A stretch of DNA of 64,000 nucleotides from Sweltsa coloradensis (lineage: Eukaryota; Arthropoda; Insecta; Plecoptera; Chloroperlidae): contig JAMZAV010003178.1 of assembly GCA_024449915.1 (NCBI GenBank), forward strand, positions 186,001 to 250,000. Reading direction: 5' to 3'. Numbering within the stretch: the stretch's first letter is position 1; each line of letters starts with the position of its first letter. A model generated the notes under the pieces. The model was given only the letters and a program-made list of their open reading frames with translations, made no database searches and was not told where the DNA came from. The position numbers were made by a program, and so were the translations under genes. This document shows, one piece after another, positions 57,153 to 64,000 of this stretch.

Positions 57153-57311
57153 ACTCTTTCAATATCAATCGGCGACCCTCAAGGATCAGCCCTTGGGCCT
57201 CTAATGTTCTCAATATATATCAACGACTTATCTGTAAACTTTGAACATTCTAACTACCATATGTATGCTGATGACCTACAAGTGTATGTTCCGCTGAGAT
57301 GGATTTTGTAA
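57153..57311 (+). pseudogene. non-LTR reverse transcriptase palm fragment
   Basis: Read in the frame of ATA at 57162, the product is ISIGDPQGSALGPLMFSIYI then NDLSVNFEHSNYHMYADDLQ and VYVP. It contains the RT motif B (PQGS.LGPL.F..YINDL) and the catalytic motif C (YADD, at about 57261-57272). It ends at a TAA at 57309. There is no ATG start and no N-terminus, endonuclease or C-terminus. The motif wording is that of jockey/CR1-like LINEs. It follows directly on an L1a tail, and may or may not be the same family. Confidence 0.85.
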
Positions 57312-57598
57312 TTTCTGGATTGATTTACATAAAATGCGTTATATCCTTATTAAAAAACATTCCAAAAATTCAAAGTTTTTGGGGTCAAAACTAAAGGTTA
57401 AAACATGCTCTAGAATGAATCTTGAAATTTGCTGAAATATATCGATCCAGTAAGCTTTAATATTGGCATTTCACATTGTTATAAAACAGTTGCAACGGCT
57501 CATCCAATCGTTTTACTTCTTCATATTATTATAAACATGCATCTCCAGCTACAATACATTTCACATTGTAGCTGCATTGCGAGGGCGACTAGGAATAC
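57312..57598. other. unassigned sequence
   Basis: Not recognised. It may contain decayed HC element interior, as an HC 3' end follows. Confidence 0.35.
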
Positions 57599-57632
57599 GC
57601 TAAAGTCGTTGCTAGACGAGGGGAAAAAACAT
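57599..57632 (-). mobile_element. Helentron-like HC 3'-end fragment
   Basis: CTAGGAATACGCTAAAGTCG followed by TTGCTAGACGAG matches the reverse complement of 37358-37391. Confidence 0.6.
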
Positions 57633-58064
57633 GTTTCATTCTGAATTGTACTTTATTGCCGTTTAAAAGCATGGAGTTCACATCATTCTCAATAAAACAG
57701 TTTTATACTTTATTCATGAAACGCCATTAGAGAACATCTACTATAGTGCATAAAGCACTATGGAAAACATAGCCCTTACGAAGTACGAGGTAAGATATGC
57801 AACGTTTATTCAATCTCCAAGCGGAATTTGGGGAACCTTGAACGTGAAGATCCAATACACCTTGGCCTGCCATGCATTACCGCCTGACATTCAAAACACG
57901 ATTCGATAAAATATGATTTCGTTCTCAGCCTATTTGGAATTTATTATTTCTTGTGAGTTTAAAACGTTACGGATTTTGCTGAAATGTTATCATCACCCTC
58001 AACATTGGTCCCGGATGTTTGTTTAAAATTTCAGCACAGTGTATTCAGCGTTAAGGCCGTTTTT
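57633..58064. other. unassigned sequence
   Basis: Nothing recognised. Confidence 0.35.
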
Positions 58065-58224
58065 TCACTCACTCACTCACTCACTCACTCACTCACTCAC
58101 TCACTCACTCACTCACTCACTCACTCACTCACTCACTCACTCACTCACTCACTCACTCACTCACTCACTCACTCACTCACTCACTCACTCTGTCAACTCA
58201 CTCACTCACTCACTCACTCACTCA
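58065..58224 (+). repeat. (ACTC)n microsatellite
   Basis: Near-perfect ACTC array with one break near 58191 (TGTCAACTC). The THSL-repeat open frames are artefacts. Confidence 0.98.
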
Positions 58225-59229
58225 TAAAGGAACAGAAAAAGTCTCATTTGAGTAGAATGATAAGACTAAGTAGCTTCGCTCCTTTGTCTCTTTAAGGAAA
58301 AAGTTCAGTAATTGCTTTTTAGGGCGCGACCAGCGTAGCAGGAGCGGCCTTATAGGTTTGCTCTAAATTTATTTTTACATTCAACCGTGATGTAATCTTC
58401 CACATCCCCTAGCTGCACAAATACATAATAATCTCCATTAAAACGAACTCTTTCTAACCTAAATATATATAATATTTATCAAGATGAAATTTCCCACTAC
58501 ATTATGAATTATGCGCCGGAAAACGGTGAACACATTGATAAACAGGTCGACTATCACATTCATACATGAAATATTTCATACGTGTATTTCACACTAATCG
58601 TTGCATCTATTTAGCTCGTCAGACGACCTCGTTTCAGAGGTGTTTGCCATGTGCTTGTGACTTGTGTGGAGTAGTAATGTTAACATCAGTTAAATATTTG
58701 CATGCAGTGATATACAAACAGATGCATGGGTGTTTGCTGAACGGGGTGTGTGTATACTGTTGAGATTATAAGCTACACAAACTGCATTACAATTTTACAA
58801 AGTTTTTAAACAACATTGAGCAAGCTTTATTGATACTATATATAAGTCACTCAACGCTAATACTAATAATTACGTAAGGATGAGCTCCGAACAATTTTCC
58901 AATGAAGTGCCCGTTAAAAATCGATATTGGTAAATCCGGCGAATATCACGTGTTTATTTATTTAAAGTTTTTCCTATTCAGTTATAAAAATTTATTCGCT
59001 AAGCTAAACACCTATATAAAGCTAATTAAATAGTCAGTAGCAAGACAATAATTTTGATTACACATTCAATTTGAATATTTACAATAAAGTTAAATTAGCT
59101 AAAATTAACTAAATATAAAAATATGGAAAAACATATATTCTGGACAACTGTAAGGCCTCAAATTTACACCCAAAAATTTGAATTTATTATTTGAGAAGGA
59201 TATTGTGCGCATGTCTCTCAGTAGTCAGG
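58225..59229. other. unassigned AT-rich sequence with an R4 terminus
   Basis: 58957-59000 carries TATTTAAAGTTTTTCCTATT and CAGTTATAAAAATTTATTCG, an R4-like end. Otherwise nothing recognised. Confidence 0.4.
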
Positions 59230-60264
59230 CGGCATACCTGGAGATATCCACGGAATACTTAAATTTTAGTATAAAAGCATGAAATGGCAAGATGATAGGA
59301 CATACCCTTCTGATGATTTAAGGAAATGGAGCCAATCGAAAATTTGCCCAGGAACCCCTAAAATCAAAGATATGGCGTCCAAACATGGCCTAATTTTTTT
59401 AAATTATGGTCCTATGTTATTCATTTTCACTTTACGCATGTACTTTCAAGTACTGAATATAAATTTTAGGTTCAAATTAACTTTTTTAAATCATTTACCA
59501 CTCAAAATTAAAGATGGCGGCCAAAAAATCAGTTTGTCATTTATTAACGGATTTGATTGAATTTCGGTTTCTACACGTATATTGAGCAGTATCATTTTGA
59601 GGTAAAAAAATGTTTTGTGACATTTATTGGTCACATAACATAGAAAAAGTTACAAAAAGGACGAAAAAAGATTTTGTAATGTGATTATTTACTTATCACT
59701 GGTAGCCAAACCTGATAAAAACACACTAGTACGTATTTAACATTTATAAGTGTTTGCTAAATACGTACTTGTGTGATTTTATCAGATTTTGCTACCAGTG
59801 ATAAGTAAATAATCGCATTACAAAATCTTGTTTTGTCCTTTTTCAAACTTTTTCTTGGTTATGTGACCAATAAATGTCACAAAACATATTTTTACCTCAA
59901 AATGATACTCAGCAACTCAATATACGTGTAGAAACCGAAATTCAATCAAATCCGTTAATAAATGACAAACTCATTTTTTGGCCGCCATCTTTAATTTTGA
60001 GAGGTTTCTGAATAAAAAAAGTTAATTTGAACCTCAAATTTATATTCAGTACTTGAAAGTTAGTGCGTAAAGTGAAAATGAATAACATAGGACCACAATT
60101 TTTTTAAAAAAAAGGCCATGTTTGGACGCCATCTTTGATTTTAGGGGTTCCTGGGTAAATTTTCGATTGGCTCCATTTCCTCAAATCATCAGTAGGGTAT
60201 GTCCGATCATCACGCCAAATTTCATGCTTTTATACTAAAATTTAAGTATTCTCCAAGTATGCCG
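59230..60264. mobile_element. 1-kb near-perfect palindrome (foldback)
   Basis: Arms of about 505 bp with a loop of about 20 bases near 59735-59757. Outer GGCATACCTGGAGA and TCTCCAAGTATGCC; inner TTTACTTATCACTGGTAGC and its complement. YY1-like AAGATGGCGGCC at 59511 and GGCCGCCATCTT at 59980. A 93-codon frame in the left arm (59279-59560) has no family signature. Confidence 0.92.
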
Positions 60265-61102
60265 ACTATATATTAACCAAATGAACAGAATAAATGACTA
60301 GAATGTTCAATGGCAGAAAAAAGAAAAGATAAATAAATGCCAGTCAAGATTGTCGGTCATATTGATCGAAAGAGCTACCTTAATTAAAATAATAAACACA
60401 AATAAGATGGATCTTTTAAAATTCTTTATAAATTACCTCATCTTCATTACGAATACAGCCTCTTTTTAAGGACACGACAACAATCATAATTCTCAAGGAT
60501 TTTGTTAATTTTGGTTCAAAAATGTGTATTTTTAATATAATTCGATTTTTTATTATTTCTACACCATTAATTTTCCATTCCTAATTTTCATCCTATTTTA
60601 TTTCCGAGAAAGAATTTTCAGACTTAAGTTCCAACATCTTTAATTTTACGCCCTCTTCTTGCACCTACTTCACTTGCAGAAATCTACATACCCGGATTTT
60701 CTACATCACATTTTTCTATTTTCTTTGGCAGAATCAGCGAATGAGAAAAGTAGGGCAAGTTTCATTTGACGTTTGTTAAAATATCTCACTTGTAAATCCG
60801 CAATTAGACATTCAGAGCGTCAAATACATTTCCATTATATAGCTCTTTGCCACTGTGACTTGTCATTCCTATTGAAACGACAGTCACAGAATTTTACTGC
60901 ATTGATAAATATTACGTGATGGTTGATTCCCCTTAAGATGTAATTAAAGTGACATGTTAATTAATTTTCAAAGAACCAAGAGGGGAATCTAAATATTCAT
61001 GGTAAATGTTGTTTACAGGGTTGATAAACGCTATGAAGAGAAAACCGCTAAGAGCGGTGAATCAGAATAAGTCAAAATAAGGAGCGAAAATACTTAAAGA
61101 CT
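60265..61102. other. unassigned AT-rich sequence
   Basis: Nothing recognised. Confidence 0.4.
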
Positions 61103-61459
61103 GATATTTTTATTTATCGGGTTGTTTTGTAGCGGTGATATACATGATATTCTTATGTCGACGTTTCAAAGACCATTTTGTCTTCTTCTTCAGGACGTGA
61201 AATATGATATGAAGATTGTGAATTAACTCTTGTTTCTTGTTATTGTTTTTTTCTATTGTTACTATTAAAGTATTTTGATTGGTCATTCTAAATAAGCTTC
61301 CTAAATTCACTGTCAGATTGTCATCATTGACTTAACAATTCATAAACTTCATATCATATTTCACGTCCTGAAGAAGAAGACAAAATGGTCTTTGAAACGT
61401 CGACATAAGAATATCATGTATACCACCGCTACAATAACAACCAGATAAATAAAAATATC
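61103..61459. mobile_element. inverted-repeat element with a GAAACGTCG motif
   Basis: About 120-bp arms: left GATATTTTTATTTATC, GATATTCTTATGTCGACGTT and TCAAAGACCATTTTGTCTTC; right their complements (CCTGAAGAAGAAGACAAAAT, GGTCTTTGAAACGTCGACAT). The CTGAAGAAG..GAAACGTCG wording resembles PLE-type terminal regions such as TTGAAAATGG..TGAAACGTTG at 14247. Confidence 0.8.
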
Positions 61460-62834
61460 ATCAATGGGTATAGCGAGACATTTAAAAGTTTTATTCTTAA
61501 AGACTATTCAGGCATAACATTTTACGCGCATTTTAGTTTCTCATACAATTTTAGTCACATCTATTTGTTTTTTTACATAATTGTGTGAAATGAATTATAA
61601 AGGCAATTATCATAGCACTTTTCCATTAATTGATTATAAAATAAAAAAAATCAATTTTCTAGAATTAAATTCTGTTAAAATGGTCAAAAACACCCCAAAA
61701 AACTTTAAATTTTCTGATTGATATGTGATAGGAAAGTACAGATGTTCTTCATTATCAATAATGCCCAGTTGTCATTATTTATGGCTGCTGGATACGGAAC
61801 GCGTCGAACATCAAATCACGCCGACTTCCTCGAAGGGGGCGCTGAGCTTGGCCCAACTCAAATGCGCGCACTCAGGTTTTGATGATTTCTGCTCAACTGA
61901 ATTGGTAATGTAGGCCTAATTACCAAAAATTTGCATGAATGTTAAATAAGTTCTTTTATACATTGATATCCACACTTGGTAAATAATACTTAAAGATCCA
62001 TTGCGAGACATAGTTAGTCCAACACTTGAAAAAAAAAATGGGAAATCCAAAACATGGATTTTAATTCAGGAATTCAAATCAAACTGTTAATCTTACGATT
62101 TACCAAATAACTCCGCGGTTTTACTTTGATTTAAACGTTGTGATTGAATATGATAATGTGCGTTAAAACAAGTCTGTACACTTTTAATAAATTCATGAAG
62201 TTCGCCAAAATTGACTAAATTACGGAGAATTCACTAATTTTGTTTATTAAAAATCAATGAATTAATTTAGGAATACGCGTACTGGATATCATAGATTAAA
62301 ATTCTTTATGAACATTTGTGTGAAATGAGATGTCAATGTTATTAACCGTTACTCGGGGCAAAAAAACAGTAAGTTGAGAGCTGAAACTCGTCTCCGCGCC
62401 AGCCTCAGCGACTCCTCTTAATCAATATATTGTCGAAACGAGGAAAACTCATCCATCACTCAAATCACTTCGGTGTAGGTTCTGCTTTCTGAATTATCCA
62501 CCATTAATTAGGGTACATTTAACAATTAGTAAAATTATTGTTTAGGCCAAAGATTATGAAAAAATTAAATGAAGTTTAAATTTAAAATGAAGTGTGAAGT
62601 TGTATGATATTTTGTGAATTATGAAAAAAAACAAATATTGTTTTATGCTTGTTTCTTCTTGCTTTGGCCATAATATAGATGTTAATAAATAAATTACTTC
62701 CAAGGAGTAGGCCTCATGTAAGAAAATAAAAGAGATTCGAGTATGAGCATATCAAGACAAGTAAAAGTAATTTAGAAAGATGATCTGGATATACACATGC
62801 CTGTTTGAGTTTCTTAATTCATGTATTTATATAT
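61460..62834. other. unassigned AT-rich sequence
   Basis: Nothing recognised. Confidence 0.4.
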
Positions 62835-62900
62835 TTTATGTCTATCCTATTCAGTTGTATAAACTGATTTACTAAGAAGGACCACTAGATAAAACTTTAA
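62835..62900 (+). repeat. R4 terminus
   Basis: TTTTATGTCTATCCTATTCA, GTTGTATAAACTGATTTACT and AAGAAGGACCACTAGATAAA. Confidence 0.6.
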
Positions 62901-62942
62901 TCACGTAAATGTAGTCGAAAAAATAATGAACTGTTTAGTTTA

Positions 62943-63570
62943 GAGGGAATGGGACACATTTTGCACTTGGCAAATAGCTGTTCGCTCGGCCAGGACGCAT
63001 CCGATGTATATTACTAGCAACTTTACAAGCATCGTTGTCAAGAAAGCATACATAAACAGCATTTCAGTTATATATATATTTAAATTGTAATATTGTTCCT
63101 CAGTCAGAAACAATTCACGAAAATTGTCAATTTTTTACTTTTTAATAATATACAAAATGATAACACTCACTTTATTGTTGTGGCGTTCACCTTAAGAGGG
63201 AATGGGACACATTTGGCTGTTAGCAAATAGCTATTCGCTCGGCCAAGATGCATCCGACGTATATGAAACTTTGCAAAGTTGTCAATAAAGCATACATAGA
63301 CAGCCCTGTGGTCATAGATTTTCCAAATTTTGACTAAATCAGTCAGAAAAAAATCACGAATATGGTCAATTTTAGAGTTTTTAGCAAAATCAAAATTCGT
63401 GAAAACTTATTTAATTTTTATAAATTATTTTAAAACAAATTTTACAAATGTGTTACTGTAGAGCCCTATTATTCCATATTTGTGACATATGTTCAAAATT
63501 CCAGACACCTGTGGTGTCAGTTGACCGAGCGAACAGAAATTTGCCAAAAACGCATGTCCTTGCTATGTCC
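62943..63570 (-). repeat. repeat family R2, tandem copies 2 and 3
   Basis: GAGGGAATGGGACACATTT begins at about 62943 and again at 63195, each followed by TTCGCTCGGCCA(A/G)GA(C/T)GCATCCGA and AAAGCATACAT. The second also has AACTTTGCAAAGTTGT, CAGCCCTGTGG and, to 63570, CTGTAGAGCCCTATTATTCC. The reverse of 17701-18155, at about a 250-bp spacing. Confidence 0.7.
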
Positions 63571-63750
63571 TCTTAAACAAAGCTTGAAATAGTAATATAA
63601 CAATAAATATGCATAATAATTTAGACAACTTTGAAAACATATTTAGATTGGATATTAACATATTACAGTGAATTTAATTATAATGATATAAAAACAAAAA
63701 AGTAAAAGGGAGGAAAACATAAAACATAAAAATTAAAAGAAAAAGTTTGT
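63571..63750. other. unassigned AT-rich sequence
   Basis: Nothing recognised. Confidence 0.35.
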
Positions 63751-63876
63751 CGTGCGTGTGCGTGTGCGTGTGCGTGTGTGGGTGTGCGTGTGGGTGTGGG
63801 TGTGGGTGTGGGTGTGGGTGTGGGTGTGGGTGTGCGTGTGCGTGTGCGTGTGCGTGTGCGTGTGCGTGTGCGTGTC
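63751..63876 (+). repeat. (GTGTGC)n and (GTGGGT)n minisatellite
   Basis: Blocks of GTGTGC on both sides of a GTGGGT block, about 125 bp of alternating purine/pyrimidine. It could adopt Z-DNA. The Cys/Val/Arg frames are artefacts. Confidence 0.97.
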
Positions 63877-64000
63877 TACATCACCCTCATCAAAACCTCA
63901 TCTTGATCCACGTTATTATACTTCGCATCGCTCCTATCTCTAATAATCCTCGCACGTCATATTTTCACCTCATTCAATAGACGTGTTCAACACACTGTAA
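63877..64000. other. unassigned end of window
   Basis: Nothing recognised. Confidence 0.35.

Noticed and set aside
57984..58295. Open frames of repeated THSL residues
   Set aside because: Pure product of the ACTC microsatellite.
63747..63980. Cys/Val-rich repeat protein
   Set aside because: Translation of the GT-rich minisatellite.

Overview
This is AT-rich, repeat-dominated nuclear DNA from an animal, most likely an aquatic invertebrate; the taxon cannot be fixed from the sequence alone. The grounds are tRNA-derived SINEs, non-LTR retrotransposon debris, a Penelope-like element, Helitron/Helentron-type non-autonomous elements, many inverted-repeat (MITE/foldback) elements, and long ACTC, GAAA, GACA, GATA and GT-rich microsatellites. 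There is no bacterial-style gene packing. No complete host protein-coding gene is visible. One GC-richer open stretch near 28.8-29.0 kb is a weak exon candidate. Nearly all other open frames are short products of repeats.

Layout. 0.7-2.3 kb: two small MITEs and a SINE with a conserved core. 2.3-6.3 kb: a cluster of Helentron-like elements (subterminal inverted repeat TTGGATGAG/CTCATCCAA, 3' hairpin, terminal CTAG), including one nested inside another and two in tandem inside a SINE. 6.8-8.4 kb: a 68-bp satellite whose monomer carries sequence resembling both Helentron ends, interrupted by a Trp-like tRNA SINE. 8.4-11.7 kb: more SINE, microsatellite, one intact-looking Helentron-like element and a sharp MITE. 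12.1-14.35 kb: LINE C-terminal debris, then two Penelope-like element fragments facing away from each other, one keeping the end of the reverse transcriptase and a GIY-YIG nuclease domain. 14.6-28.2 kb: SINEs, a LINE 3' end, MITEs, an ACTC array and a LINE ORF2 C-terminus. 29.27-33.86 kb: a 4.6-kb inverted repeat (arms about 1.6-1.7 kb) with a later SINE insertion in its spacer. 34.0-34.8 kb: a canonical-looking short Helitron. 36.6-43.4 kb: a perfect 55-bp palindrome, a second Helentron-like family, a piggyBac-like MITE, a foldback and a multi-palindrome MITE. 43.5-50.5 kb: SINEs, minus-strand Helentron-like elements, a snap-back hairpin with a tRNA-like loop, and a hAT-type MITE with a perfect 8-bp target duplication. 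50.5-64 kb: further MITEs, LINE pieces, a 1-kb near-perfect palindrome and microsatellites.

How it works together. The window is a record of nested insertions. Nothing seen encodes an intact transposase, Rep/helicase or reverse transcriptase, so the elements must have been mobilised from elsewhere. The most unusual signals are the Helentron-like satellite, the snap-back tRNA-like hairpin and the dispersed GAGAAACCGAATAAGTCA motif beside it, the 4.6-kb inverted repeat with the same small open frames in both arms, and repeated YY1-like AAGATGGCGGC sites inside several unrelated inverted-repeat elements.
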